From the NCBI RefSeq assembly GCF_000504285.1, contig NZ_KI632511.1, positions 1,485,372-1,549,371 of the forward strand: a stretch of DNA of 64,000 bases, written 5' to 3'. The position numbers and the translations under genes were made by a program. Within the stretch, counting starts at the first letter, position 1; each line of letters opens with the position of its first letter. Below, one piece after another: positions 46,212 to 55,862 of the stretch. The stretch is from Actinospica robiniae DSM 44927 (lineage in GTDB: Bacteria > Actinomycetota > Actinomycetes > Streptomycetales > Catenulisporaceae). A model generated the notes under the pieces. The model was given only the letters and a program-made list of their open reading frames with translations, did not search any database and was not told the DNA's origin.

Positions 46212-47354
46212 ATGACCCACGCCGCCATCCGCGCCTTCTCCGTCGACATCTCCCAAGCGGACCTCGACGACCTGCACGACCGGCTGACCCGTACCCGCTG
46301 GAGCGGCGAACTGCCCGGCATCGGCTGGGCCCGCGGCGTGCCCGCGGACTATCTCAAAGCCCTGGCCGAGTACTGGTCGGCCGGCTATGACTGGCGCAAG
46401 GCCGAGGCGCGGCTGAACGAGTTCCCGCAATTCACCACCGAGATCGACGGGCAGGAGATCCACTTCCTGCATGTCCGCTCGCCGCACCCGGACGCCACCG
46501 CCCTCGTGCTGCTGCACGAGTGGCCGACCTCCGTGGCCGCCTTCATCGACATGATCGCCCCGCTCGCCGATCCGACGGACCCGGCCGACGCGTTTCACGT
46601 GATCATCCCGTCGCTGCCCGGGATCGCCTTCTCCGGTCCACTCGCCGGTCCGGGCTGGACCTACGCCCGCACCGCCGGAGCGATCACCGCGTTGATGAGC
46701 CGGCTCGGCTACGACGGCTACGGTGTGCAGGGCGCCGGCGGCGGCGCGTTCATCGCCGCCGAGATGGGCCGCCGCGAACCGCAGCACGTCCTCGGCATTC
46801 ATGTCAATGCCCTGCTGGCCTTCCCGTCAGGGGACCCGTCCGACTTCGCCGGGCTCACACAGGCCGAGCGGCACCGGGTCGAACGCCTGCAGAACTTTCG
46901 CGAGGACATGATGGGCTTCGCGCAGGTCCAGTCGACCCGGCCGCAGACGTTGGCCTACGCCCTGCACGACTCCCCGGTCGGGCAGCTCGCCTGGATCGTG
47001 GAGAAGTTCAAGGAATGGACCGACCCGGCCGGCGAGCTGCCGGAAGACGCCGTCGACCGAGACGCCATCCTGACGAATGTCAGCCTGTACTGGTTCACCG
47101 GCACGGCAGGCTCGTCCGCTCACCTCTACTACGAGAACGCACACGACGTGAACGCGTGGAGCGCCAAAGCCCGCGGCACCGTCCCCACCGGCGTGGCGGT
47201 GGCCGCCGCCGACATCACGGTCCGCCGCTTCGCCGACCGGGACCACAACGTCACCCACTGGACCGAACTCGCCAGTGGCGGCGCCTTCCTGTCTCTCGAA
47301 CAGCCGGACCTCCTGGTCGAGGACATCCGGGCCTTCTTCCGAACCCTCCGCTGA
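46212..47354 (+). CDS. Epoxide hydrolase-like protein lacking catalytic residues
   Basis: 380 aa from the ATG at 46212 (GGAG seven bases upstream; GTG at 46209 also possible). It has the epoxide-hydrolase N-terminal domain (TRTRWSGELPGIGWARGVPA, YDWRKAEARLNEFPQFTTEI) and alpha/beta-hydrolase fold (STRPQTLAYALHDSPVGQLA, WIVEKFKEW). In active relatives the oxyanion motif is HGWP, the nucleophile is Asp in GGDWG, and the base is His in GGHFAA. Here they are HEWP (102-105), GAGGG (174-178, Gly at 176) and GGAFLS (Ala358). Two catalytic residues are thus missing in an otherwise intact gene, pointing to a pseudoenzyme, perhaps a ligand sensor. Confidence 0.9.
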   Translation: MTHAAIRAFSVDISQADLDDLHDRLTRTRWSGELPGIGWARGVPADYLKALAEYWSAGYDWRKAEARLNEFPQFTTEIDGQEIHFLHVRSPHPDATALVLLHEWPTSVAAFIDMIAPLADPTDPADAFHVIIPSLPGIAFSGPLAGPGWTYARTAGAITALMSRLGYDGYGVQGAGGGAFIAAEMGRREPQHVLGIHVNALLAFPSGDPSDFAGLTQAERHRVERLQNFREDMMGFAQVQSTRPQTLAYALHDSPVGQLAWIVEKFKEWTDPAGELPEDAVDRDAILTNVSLYWFTGTAGSSAHLYYENAHDVNAWSAKARGTVPTGVAVAAADITVRRFADRDHNVTHWTELASGGAFLSLEQPDLLVEDIRAFFRTLR

Positions 47355-47818
47355 GTCTGCTCGGCCTCGGGTCGCTCACCGCTAGCTCGCTGTAGAAATC
47401 TGCCCCAGCGCTCGCCTGGCCGCATCGCCGACATGCCCACGGGCAACCGAGTACGTGGGCACGCCGACGCCGTGCCAGCCGAACGCTGGAACCGATTGCT
47501 CATCCAGCGAATTTCCGGATCGGGACACGAGCCGACTGCACCGGAGAGCCCCGCCGGGAAGGCTGCGGGCAACGGAATCGGGCCATCGCGCAAAGAGGAT
47601 CTCTGCGCGATGCCTCGTGTGCCGTTTGTCCGGCCCCCGACCGGCCCCGACCGGCGGATCGTGGATCACCTTCCCGTGCTCTCCTAGCGCAGCATCCCCC
47701 GCCGGAAGCTAGCCTGACGGTTGGAGAGAATAAACGGACCCAAACGGACGACCCGAGTGCCGGAATGCGATGTCGCCGAGAGCGACTACACCGTCGTCAA
47801 CCGGTCCGGAGCCGAGTA
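47355..47818. other. Intergenic, no supported gene
   Basis: No motif-bearing frame before the reverse-transcriptase remnant. Confidence 0.4.
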
Positions 47819-48200
47819 GCCCGGGCATCATCCAGTACTACACTACCTGCTCGCCCACGACGCCTTCCGGCTGCGCCGCCTGCGGTGGGTCATGGAGACG
47901 TCGATGCTCAACCGTGGCCGGCCAAACACCACGCCACCGTGACGAAGACGGCCACCCCCTTCAAGCGAACCGTCACCTCGCACGGGAAGCGGACCTGCTT
48001 CGAGGCCGGGATCGAGCGGATCGGCAGGGAACCACTGGTCGAACGATTCGGGGCCATCCCGCTCAAGCGCCACATGAACGCGGCCGCGTTCGACCGCGTC
48101 TCCTCCGGCCCCAGGTACCCAGTGAAGAAGCTCGTCAAGCGGCTCCGGGCTGGGAAATGCGAGCTCTGCCAGCACGTCGACCGGGCCGTGAACCACGACC
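47819..48200 (+). pseudogene. Group II intron maturase/HNH remnant
   Basis: Across frames the plus strand reads GIIQYY, LLAHDAFRLRRLRWVMETSM, AKHHATVTKTATPFKRTVTS, GKRTCFEAGIERIGREPLVE, RFGAIPLKRHM and RAGKCELCQHVDR. This is the C-terminal maturase and HNH region of a group II intron protein different from the one at 22.8-24.4 kb. At least three frameshifts are present and the HNH motif is incomplete. Confidence 0.7.
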
Positions 48201-48379
48201 CCAGATCAACCGACACCCTCTCAGGATCCACACTCGTCTTCGACCACGACCGGAGGGTCGGCGCCGCGGGCGTGTCGGATAGGCAAAGGCATCGCGAAGC
48301 AGTCGCTCCCCTCTACCAAACGGCCGGCGTGCGAGTAGCACCTCCGGACGCGGTCGCGCCAGTGGCACACAGCGGGGAC

Positions 48380-48455
48380 GGCGTCTCGGATGCGGCGCGA
48401 ATCCGGGAGCTGGAGCGGGAGCTGCGCGAAGCGCGTCAAGAGGCTGATTTCCAAA
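48380..48455 (+). pseudogene. IS3-type orfA fragment
   Basis: About 25 codons read SDAARIRELERELREARQEA, DFQKR, like the leucine-zipper end of IS3 OrfA. The region is short and the call is tentative. Confidence 0.35.
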
Positions 48456-48743
48456 AACGTATCGATGGGCCCCTACGGGTCCGCACGGGCGCGCAATGAG
48501 AATCCGGCCGCGCACGTTGCGTCCGTGCGCCGATGCCGTAGGGGCGCGTCGCCGGCGACGATCGTGGTGGGTGTCGTCCGGCGGACGTCGGTGCCGCGTG
48601 GTACTACGAGTCCGAAAGAATATGACGCTGGGGCTTGAGGGATTGCTGACTGCTGCCGCGAGCGCGTATCTCACACTCTTTATTGGAAGGCCCCTTCGGG
48701 TGGCACCCGCTGTAAGATAAGCAGATCCTGAACGCAGGCCGCG

Positions 48744-48900
48744 GTGGATGTCTTGGTGACCCGGTGCGCGGGTCTCGATGTACACCGCGACACCGTGGTG
48801 GCCACGGTGCGCTCGCCTGGGAAACGCAGGGGCATGCGGGCGCAGGAGACCCGGACGTATCCCACGACCCAGACATGCCGCGTTCGGAGTAATGAGCTCC
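48744..48900 (+). pseudogene. IS110-family transposase, 5' fragment
   Basis: The frame reads DVLVTRCAGLDVHRDTVVAT, VRSPGKRRG and TRTYPTTQT, the N-terminal DEDD block of IS110 (CAGLDVHKDTVVA with its catalytic Asp). The sequence then leaves the family. Bases 48690-48740 may hold the original IS end. Confidence 0.8.
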
Positions 48901-49180
48901 TCCGGCTGGTCGACCGCGACATCCTGTACGCGTTTAAGGCTCGTGTCTGGAACCGTGCGTATGACGAGATCGGGTGAACGGGTCTTCGAGTGGATCTGCC
49001 GTGACCGCCAGGGCGGGCCCGAGCGTACCGGGACCTGTATCGGCTCCGTGATACCCGGTCACCGGGCCGGCTCCGCAGAGCCGCTGGGTTCGAACCGGGT
49101 GAGGGCGCGGAACGGTGCCTCGGAACCGGCCGCGCGGCAGCCGGGATCGGCTCCGGCAGGCATCGAAAAAGGAAGCGGCG

Positions 49181-50422
49181 ATGGCGCGGGATGAACAGTG
49201 GCCTGACAAGGCCATGGTGGACCGGTCCGAAGGGTTCGGCGAGCGGCTGCTCGGGGTGCTGCTGGACCGGGCGCACGAGATGCCCCCGGCGCTGATCGCC
49301 ACGCTGGTCGCCGAAGAGGTTGCCAGGGTGGGCGGGCGCGACGTCTCGATTCTGCTGCAGGACTACGGCCAGCGGATGCTGGTGCCGCTGCCGGGCAGGC
49401 GGCTGACCGTCGGCGCACCCGAGCCGATCGGCGACTCCCCCGCCGGCACCGCCTTCCTGCACGCGACCCCCGTGGAGGTCCCGGAGGCCGACGGCGTCCG
49501 GCTGTACCTGCCGCTGCTCGACGGCAGCGACCAGGTGGGGGTGATGGCCCTGACCCTGGACGCCGTCGACGACGACGACCGACGACTGCTGCGCCGCCTC
49601 GCCGGCCTGGTCGCCGACACCATCGTCACCAAGCACAGCTACACCGACCGCTTCTTCCAGGCCCGGCGCCGCGAACCGATGAGCCTGGCCGCCGAGATCC
49701 AGTGGTCCCTGCTGCCCCCGCTGGCGATGACCGTCCCCCAGGCCAAGGTCGCCGGAATCCTCGAACCCGCCTACAAAGTCGCCGGAGACAGCTTCGACTA
49801 CGCCCTCAACGACGACCTCCTGCACATCGCCATGATCGACGCGATGGGCCACGGCCTGGACGCCGCCACGATGGCGACCGTCGCCATCGGCGCCTACCGG
49901 CACGCCCGACGCTCCGATATCGGACTGGCCGAGATCTACGCGTTCATGGACCGGGCCATCGCCGAGCAGTTCGGCCCCGACCACTTCGTGACGGCGCAGA
50001 TGATGATCCTGGACATCGCCACCGGCCGTCTGCAATGGGTCAACGCGGGCCACCCCGCACCCCTGCTGATCCGCGACCACGAGGTGCTCGGGAAACTCGA
50101 GAGCCCGACCACCCTCCCGGTCGGCTTCGGCGGCGAACAACCCCGGATCAGCGAGCAGACCCTGCACCCCGGCGACCGCGTGCTCTGCTTCACCGACGGC
50201 CTGATCGAAGAACACGAAACCGGCGAAGAACAGTTCGGCGAGGAACAACTCATCAGCTGGATCAACCGCACCGAGCACGCGGAGAAAGGAGTGCGCGCGG
50301 TCGTACGCGCCCTCTCCCACGCCCTGATGCACCAACGCGGCGGCACGACCAGCGACGACGCGACCTTACTCATGATCGAGTGGCGCGGGGGCGTCGCCGA
50401 CCACCTCGCCACCCTGGACTAA
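49181..50422 (+). CDS. GAF-SpoIIE (PP2C) serine phosphatase
   Basis: 413 aa from the ATG at 49181 with AAAAAGGAAG upstream. A GAF-like sensor (~25-160) precedes the SpoIIE/RsbU phosphatase. Metal-binding aspartates are in KVAGDSFDYAL, MIDAMGHGLDAA, LCFTDGLIEEH and SDDATLLMI. These phosphatases dephosphorylate anti-anti-sigma factors to release SigB-type sigma factors; the sigma factor at 19.8 kb is a conceivable pathway end point. No kinase or anti-sigma gene is adjacent. The C-terminus is complete. Confidence 0.9.
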   Translation: MARDEQWPDKAMVDRSEGFGERLLGVLLDRAHEMPPALIATLVAEEVARVGGRDVSILLQDYGQRMLVPLPGRRLTVGAPEPIGDSPAGTAFLHATPVEVPEADGVRLYLPLLDGSDQVGVMALTLDAVDDDDRRLLRRLAGLVADTIVTKHSYTDRFFQARRREPMSLAAEIQWSLLPPLAMTVPQAKVAGILEPAYKVAGDSFDYALNDDLLHIAMIDAMGHGLDAATMATVAIGAYRHARRSDIGLAEIYAFMDRAIAEQFGPDHFVTAQMMILDIATGRLQWVNAGHPAPLLIRDHEVLGKLESPTTLPVGFGGEQPRISEQTLHPGDRVLCFTDGLIEEHETGEEQFGEEQLISWINRTEHAEKGVRAVVRALSHALMHQRGGTTSDDATLLMIEWRGGVADHLATLD

Positions 50423-50691
50423 GCCGCAGGCCGCCGCACGATCAGGGTCCATGGGGCGACGGCTGCGGCGAGGCCGAGACGCGGCCACGTGCGCCGTCGG
50501 GGGAGCCGCGCGGCGGGAGCGCGGCGGCGGACAGTGCGCATCCGTGGCCGTGGCGGGCTTCTTCGGCCCGGGCGCGCACCGAGCACCGGATGGCCGAGTG
50601 TGTCCGCCGGACGGGTGAGTGGTCAGACCCCGTAGCCGGCTCCCGAACCGAGCCTCCAGGCCCGTCCCGGCCTCCCTTACCTCGAGGCCGT
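50423..50691. other. Convergent intergenic region
   Basis: Space between the convergent SpoIIE and permease genes. No gene or clear hairpin terminator was identified. Confidence 0.4.
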
Positions 50692-52509
50692 TCACCGGCT
50701 GGTCAGCCGGTAGGGCAGGGTGCACACGAGGACGTCGGTCCGTGCGCGCAGCACGGTGGCGAGCAGGAGTCCGCGCTGGTTCTGCAGGATCCGGTAGCGG
50801 CGGGCGCGGGGTTCGACTTCGGGGATCAGGACGGCGATCTGCCGCCCGTCCTGCTGGGCGCGGCGGACGTAGGCGAGGATCGGGTGCACGAGCGAGCGGT
50901 GCGGGCTCTCGACGATCTCCAGGCGCACCCCGGGATTCCACTGGTCCCACGCGTCGCGGAACCGTGCGCTACGCTCGGACTCGAGGTGGATGCTCACGGC
51001 CACGACCTCGTCGCCGAGCGAGAGCGCGGCCGTCAGAGCGTACTCGGTGAGCCTGCTGATCTCCCCGACCGGCACGATCACCAGGCTCCGGGTGGCGTGC
51101 GGGCGGCCCGGGACGATGCCGAGGCCGAGCTCGCTCCCCACGACCCGGTAGTAGCTCTGCACCCGCGCGAACAACAGCATCAGCGCGGGTACCGCGATCA
51201 CGACCAGCCAGGCGCCCTCGGTGAACTTGGTGGCGACGAACACGATCGCGGCGATCGCGGTCAAAAACGCCCCGGTGCCGTTCAGGACCGCTCGCCGAGC
51301 CCAACCGCGCGGGCGCTGGCGGTACCAGTGGCGCAGCAGGCCGGCCTGGCTGATGGTGAACCCGATGAACACCCCGATCGCGTAGAGCGGGATGAGCCGG
51401 CTGGTGGCCGCGTCGACGGCGATCAGCAGGACGGCGGCGAGCGAGGCGAGGACGAGGACACCGACCCGGTAGACCGGCCGTTCCGCACGCAGGGCGAACA
51501 GGTGCGGCAGACGGTGGTCCCTGGCCAGCAGGCTCATCAGCACCGGCAGACCGCCGAAACTGGTGTTCGCGGCGAGGGCGAGCACGAGGGCGACGAGGAT
51601 GTTCGTCGCGGAGTACGCCCAGCCGTCCCCGAACGAACCCGCGGTGGCCTGGGCCAGCACCGTCACCCCGGTACGCGGCGCGATGTGCTCGCGCACCACC
51701 AGCACCGCGAGCCCGATCAGCATCGGCCCGAGCAGCACCCCGAGCACGAGTTCGGTGCGCTGGGCGCGTTGGGCCCGGGGCTCGCGGAAGGACGGGACGC
51801 CGTTGGCGATCGCCTCGATACCCGTCAGCGCGGAACAGCCGGCCGCGAACGCCTTGAGGACCAACAGCACGCCCAGGGACTCGGTGATCCGGATCGGCGC
51901 GGCGGCCCCGACCACCGCGGCCGGGTGCGCGCGCACGACCCCGACCACGATGACACCGAAGATCGCGCAGACGAACACCACCATCGGGAGCATCAAGAAC
52001 CTGGCGCTCTCGGCGATGCCCCACAGGTTCACGACGGTCAGCAGGACCAGACCGACCAGAGCGACCTCGAGCAGGCGCGGTGCCAGAACCGGGAAGGCCG
52101 AGGCGAGGCTCCCCGCGCCCGCCGCGAGGCTGACGGCGACCGTCAGCACATAGTCCACCACCAGGCTCGCCGCGGCCAACAGGCTGACCGTGGCACCGAG
52201 ATCCTGCTTCCCGACCGCGTACGCACCGCCGCCGTCCGGATGCACCGCGATGACCTGGCAGTACGAGGCCACGAGCACGGCCAGCAGGCCGGCGATGGCC
52301 AGCGCGATCGGCAGGGACAGGTGCAGCGCGGAAGAACCGGCGCCCACCAGCACCAGCAGCATCGCCTCCGGGCCGTACGCCACAGAACTGAGCGCGTCGA
52401 GCGAGAGCGCGGCCAGCCCGCCGAAGCTGGTCAGATGATCCTTGCCGCCCTCCCCGTGGCGCAGCGGCACCCGCGGTGCCACCCGCCGCGGCGCCGTCGA
52501 AAGACCCAT
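50692..52509 (-). CDS. APC-family permease, KimA-like potassium importer
   Basis: 605 aa with about 12 membrane helices in residues 25-440 and a soluble C-terminal domain of ~160 residues. The N-terminal signature GKDHLTSFGGLAALSLDALS, SVAYGPEAM and the soluble segment (RSLVIVPVGEISRLTEYALT, RFRDAWDQWNPGVRLEIVES) fit the APC subgroup that includes KimA/YdaO, a high-affinity potassium/proton symporter inhibited by c-di-AMP. Potassium specificity is inferred from family likeness; amino-acid transport is the alternative. The gene is intact and monocistronic. Confidence 0.8.
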   Translation of the reverse strand: MGLSTAPRRVAPRVPLRHGEGGKDHLTSFGGLAALSLDALSSVAYGPEAMLLVLVGAGSSALHLSLPIALAIAGLLAVLVASYCQVIAVHPDGGGAYAVGKQDLGATVSLLAAASLVVDYVLTVAVSLAAGAGSLASAFPVLAPRLLEVALVGLVLLTVVNLWGIAESARFLMLPMVVFVCAIFGVIVVGVVRAHPAAVVGAAAPIRITESLGVLLVLKAFAAGCSALTGIEAIANGVPSFREPRAQRAQRTELVLGVLLGPMLIGLAVLVVREHIAPRTGVTVLAQATAGSFGDGWAYSATNILVALVLALAANTSFGGLPVLMSLLARDHRLPHLFALRAERPVYRVGVLVLASLAAVLLIAVDAATSRLIPLYAIGVFIGFTISQAGLLRHWYRQRPRGWARRAVLNGTGAFLTAIAAIVFVATKFTEGAWLVVIAVPALMLLFARVQSYYRVVGSELGLGIVPGRPHATRSLVIVPVGEISRLTEYALTAALSLGDEVVAVSIHLESERSARFRDAWDQWNPGVRLEIVESPHRSLVHPILAYVRRAQQDGRQIAVLIPEVEPRARRYRILQNQRGLLLATVLRARTDVLVCTLPYRLTSR

Positions 52510-52660
52510 ACGGCTCTCCCGCTCAGTAGACCAGCGACGGACGAGGGCGGCGCGCTCGGATGTCGGTGGCGCCGGAGGTCATGCGGGCGACCGCATGGGC
52601 ATCATCGACGGTACCGCCCGGCGCGCCCGTCGGCATCCGCGGCGCACCGCCCCGGGCTGT

Positions 52661-53216
52661 TCAGCCCGCCTCGTCGAGGACGCGTGAGCCGATGACGCCC
52701 ATCGCGTCGAGGCGCCGCACGGCCTGGCGGTAGGAGTCGAACAGTCCACACTCGCGATACGGCATGCCGATCCGGGCGCAGTAGGCCCGTACCAGCGGCC
52801 TGGCGCGTTTCAAGTTGGCCCGGGGCATGCTCGGGAATCGGCCCAGGCCGTGCCTGCTCGCGGCCGCCTGCATGGTGAAGGCCAGTGCGCCGGCGTCCAC
52901 GTCGGGGTCGCGGCCGGGCTCGTCGGGGTGCGCGTGGTGCCGGTTGTGCTTCTCGTTCCACCAGCCGTAGCTCAGCCCCACCAATGTATTGGCATGGATC
53001 ACGTCGACCACGGCGTTCGCGCGCGTAGCCTGCCGGGATCTGTCCGTGCCCCGCGGCCGATGAATCCGAGTTGTCCGAAGACCACGGCCGGATAGACGGC
53101 CACCGCCGGCTGCCACCAGGAATCGCCCACCAGCGCGAACGCCGCCCCCGCCGGCTCCCAAGGCGAGAACCGTCGAGGCTATCTTCGCCGTGGAGTACCA
53201 GGGGCGGCCTTCCGGC
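52661..53216 (-). pseudogene. Fatty-acid desaturase, frameshifted and deleted
   Basis: Across frames: RPWYSTAKIASTVLALGAG, FALVGDSWWQPAVAVYPAVV, FGQLGFIGRG, RQATRANAVVDVIHANTLVG, LSYGWWNEKHNRHHAHPDEP, GRDPDVDAGALAFTMQAAAS, then RFPSMPRANLKRARPLVRAY. The second histidine box (HNRHH) is intact, but at least two frameshifts scramble the first box and about 100 or more residues with the third box are deleted between GLGRF and PSMPRAN. It cannot be active. Confidence 0.85.
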
Positions 53217-53229
53217 AGGCCGGCCGATC

Positions 53230-53390
53230 TCACCTGCCCCGGCTGATCCGGCCCCGGGCCGCGTCCAGCACGGCGACGAGCGGGGGAAGCTCCGCGCCCA
53301 GATCGCGCGGGCGCGGCCACTACGCGCCGTCGACCATGCCTGAATGCTCGGTGCGGGGCTTGAGGGAGTTCGGACCGACGGCGGCAAGAA
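53230..53390 (-). pseudogene. DUF5994 fragment with nonsense codon
   Basis: The minus strand reads SLKPRTEHSGMVDGA, a TAG in place of the first conserved Trp codon, then WPRPRDLGAELPPLVAVLDA. It matches the intact DUF5994 protein at 12956-13486 (DHPGMVNGAWWPRSRDLTRE). It is cut where desaturase similarity begins. Confidence 0.7.
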
Positions 53391-53462
53391 GTGCTCCTGC
53401 TGCGGCCGGATGCTGACGATGGTCACGATGCGGACCCGTCCCTGGGTTGTCGAACCCGGATC

Positions 53463-53837
53463 TCATGACCCGCCCGAGACGATGCCGCCTTTGACGGCGG
53501 TCTTCGAGATGCCGTCGGTAACAGCCGGCCCACCCCCCGGCCGGTCAGTATGCCGTTCGCCGCGGTGTCCGAGCAGGACGGCCAGGACATCGCCGACCGC
53601 GGGTTCCCGGCTGCCTGGTTCGAGCAGCGGGAGGTGTGCCTGGATCTGGTAGCGGTTGCGTCGCCCGTCCTTCTCCTTGATCACGTATCCGGCCGCGGTC
53701 AGATCGGTGACGATGCCGTACGCGCTGCGCTCGGTCAGCCCGAGACTGACCGCGATCTCACGCAGCCGTACACCCGGGTCGCGCGCGATGCACAGCAGGA
53801 CCCGGGCGTGATTGGTCAGGAAGCTCCAGTTCTCCAC
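53463..53837 (-). CDS. Winged-helix transcriptional regulator
   Basis: 124 aa. A MarR/ArsR-like winged helix fills residues 1-65 (LTNHARVLLCIARDPGVRLR, EIAVSLGLTERSAYGIVTDL, TAAGYVIKEKDGRRNRYQIQ). The rest (LPLLEPGSREPAVGDVLAVL) is a short helical tail found in an actinobacterial family of small regulators; the final ~35 residues look unconserved and may be altered. Target and ligand are unknown. Confidence 0.75.
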   Translation of the reverse strand: MENWSFLTNHARVLLCIARDPGVRLREIAVSLGLTERSAYGIVTDLTAAGYVIKEKDGRRNRYQIQAHLPLLEPGSREPAVGDVLAVLLGHRGERHTDRPGGGPAVTDGISKTAVKGGIVSGGS

Positions 53838-54013
53838 AGATACAGGCTAACATATTCTAGAAACTCATTGCTAGTTTCTTGTTTCCGAGGTAGGTTGGAA
53901 ACAAGGCGCCGGGAGGATCGACCGCAGACGGCGGCCAGGCTCCCGGGCCACCTTGGGGGAAGCACGCGAGGCGGCACAGGCCCCGGCTCCCCCGCTTTCA
54001 AGGGAATCCCCTC

Positions 54014-54418
54014 ATGACCGACCAACTGACCCCCGAAGCACCCACCGTCCCGCCGCGATCCGTGGACGGCAGCACCGTCCGACCCCCGCCGACGCCCCCG
54101 ACCGCACCGACGCCCGCACCCCAGGCACCTGCCGAACCGTCTGCACCCGCGAGACCGGCACGAACGAGGACCAGCAGCGTGCGGATCGCACTGATCGCCG
54201 GCACGCTCGCCCTCGCCGCGGTGCTGATCTTCATCATCCAGAACACCAGCGGCGTGAGCATCAACTTCCTCGGCGCGCACCTGCACGTGTCACTAGCCGT
54301 CGCCATACTCCTCGGCGCCGTCGCAGGCGCATTGATCATGGCCGGCGCGGGAACCGCCCGGATCACTCAGCTACGGCGGAACATCCGCCGCGAACGACGC
54401 GACTCACGCGACCGGTAA
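54014..54418 (+). CDS. LapA-domain membrane protein
   Basis: 134 aa. A Pro/Thr-rich cytoplasmic head (~1-55) is followed by two membrane helices in the LapA/DUF1049 pattern: RIALIAGTLALAAVLIFIIQ, NTSGVSINFLGAHLHVSLAV, AILLGAVAGALIMAGAG. A basic tail (RRNIRRERRDSRDR) ends it. LapA proteins help assemble envelope components in proteobacteria; the actinobacterial role is unknown. The start fits spacing after AAGGGAA. Confidence 0.8.
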   Translation: MTDQLTPEAPTVPPRSVDGSTVRPPPTPPTAPTPAPQAPAEPSAPARPARTRTSSVRIALIAGTLALAAVLIFIIQNTSGVSINFLGAHLHVSLAVAILLGAVAGALIMAGAGTARITQLRRNIRRERRDSRDR

Positions 54419-54998
54419 CCAGCCCGCAGCAGTCGGACCCGACACCCGGTCGGTCGCCTCAAACCCGCGAGCCGGGAGGAGATGGTGAGGTGACTGCGAT
54501 GGGCCGGTCTCGTCCCGGCGGGCGGAAAGAGCACGCCCGGATGATCCCGGGCGGGCTCTGACATCGCCGTCGAGAAGAGTTCACACGCGGTCACAGGAGA
54601 ACTCGACGACTCCAGCCCGCCGGAGCGCACCGCAGCACTGACCGACTGCGAGTCAATCGGCGGCCACACCCCACTCGGGCACAAAGCGCGCTCCCCACCT
54701 GCCCCTCGCCGTTCCCCCTCGACCAATCATCGCTCTTCTTGCTCGCATCCGTCATCATCGCCCTGATCGGCCTCCGACTCCCCGCGCCGCACCGCGCTCG
54801 ACGAAACAGCAATCGACCGCGTAGAAGCCGTCGTCACCCGGTGAGCTCACCACACCCGGCCGCGACCTCGGCCTCGCGGCACTGCGGCCGGGGTGTATCC
54901 GCGTGAAAATCAGCCCGGGTATTCGGGGTTCAGCAGTTCGATCATGGGCACTGGCCGATGGTGGCCAAAGCAGGCAAATCAGCCGAAGGAGTCTCGCC
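54419..54998. other. Intergenic, no supported gene
   Basis: No motif-bearing frame. The end carries a GAAGGAG ribosome-binding site for the CsbD gene. Confidence 0.4.
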
Positions 54999-55184
54999 AT
55001 GAGCACGATGGACAAGGCCAAGAACGCAGCCGAGAAGGCCAAGGGAAAGGTCAAGGAGTACGCCGGTCAGGCGAAGGGCGACAAGCGGATGGAAACCGAG
55101 GGCAAGGGCGACCAGGCCAAGGGCGGTGTCAAGCAGGCCGGCGAGAAAATGAAGGACGCGGCCAAGGACACCACGGGGCACTGA
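54999..55184 (+). CDS. CsbD family protein
   Basis: 61 aa from the ATG at 54999 with GAAGGAG upstream. It is a canonical CsbD sequence: STMDKAKNAAEKAKGKVKEY, AGQAKGDKRMETEGKGDQAK, GGVKQAGEKMKDA. Highly charged, Lys-rich and probably intrinsically disordered; induced by general stress in other bacteria. It converges on the gas-vesicle cluster. Confidence 0.9.
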   Translation: MSTMDKAKNAAEKAKGKVKEYAGQAKGDKRMETEGKGDQAKGGVKQAGEKMKDAAKDTTGH

Positions 55185-55223
55185 GCCGCACCGAACTACT
55201 CGGAATCGCCGGAGGGGCGGCGT

Positions 55224-55581
55224 CTACCAATCCTTGGAGAGCAGAGTGCCGAGGGGGCCCAAATCGAGGCCGAGGTCCTCGCGATCGGACGCCGTGCCGC
55301 TCGCGCAGTTCGCCCATGCGCTGATCCAGCAGCATGAGCGCGGTGCCCAGTTGCTCCTCTTTCTCGGGAGCGAGATCGCCACGGTCAAGCCGCCGGATCG
55401 CCTGTCGTTCCATGAGTTGCCGCAGCAACTCGACGACGGTGAGCACTAGGCAGGCCAGGTCCCGGGCCGGTGCCGACGGATCGAGATCCACGCGGGCGCT
55501 CGGCCGCGACCCGGCCTCTTTCGCCGTGGTCGCCTCGAGCGCCCCGACCATGCTGGTCAGCGCATCGGTCGTGTTGGTCAC
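55224..55581 (-). pseudogene. gvpK: Gas vesicle protein GvpK, frameshifted
   Basis: Starts at the GTG overlapping the gvpS stop (GTGA). The core RVDLDPSAPARDLACLVLTV, VELLRQLMERQAIRRLDRGD and ALMLLDQRMGELRERHGVRS is intact. An extra base in TCGCGAG near 55293 shifts the frame; the expected end (EDLGLDLGPLGTLLSKDW, stop at 55224) is in the next frame. As read, an unrelated tail runs to 55129. GvpK is an essential minor gas-vesicle protein. Confidence 0.82.
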
Positions 55582-55862
55582 AGCGGACCTCCGTTGTCCC
55601 ACGGCGCGGGCACACTGTCGCTGACGGAGGCGAGCAAGGCCCGCAGCGAAAGGCGGACGAGAGGGACCTCCGCTAGAGCGATCACGAGGTCCCCCTCGAC
55701 GACCACGCCGGTGGCCAGGACCCGATCCAGGAGGTCCACCAAGGGCACTCCGATCGGAGCGGCGCTGTCCGGGCCGATCCACGCGGCGGTCCGGTCGCCC
55801 GCACTCGTCCACGGCGCCGCCCTGGTCGATGTGGCCGGGATGCTGCCCGCAACCGGTGTCAT
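55578..55862 (-). CDS. gvpS: Gas vesicle protein GvpS (GvpA family)
   Basis: 94 aa from the ATG at 55862. The GvpA-family amphipathic core VPLVDLLDRVLATGVVVEGD, LVIALAEVPLVRLSLRALLA is complete. GvpS is a minor relative of the shell protein found in actinobacterial clusters. It overlaps gvpK and originally gvpL by 4 bp. No lesion is visible. Confidence 0.85.
   Translation of the reverse strand: MTPVAGSIPATSTRAAPWTSAGDRTAAWIGPDSAAPIGVPLVDLLDRVLATGVVVEGDLVIALAEVPLVRLSLRALLASVSDSVPAPWDNGGPL

Noticed and set aside
49702-52695. Plus-strand open frame of 997 codons
   Set aside because: It runs through an alternative frame of the SpoIIE gene and then antisense to the KimA-like permease; composition is Arg/His/Pro-rich with no family signal.
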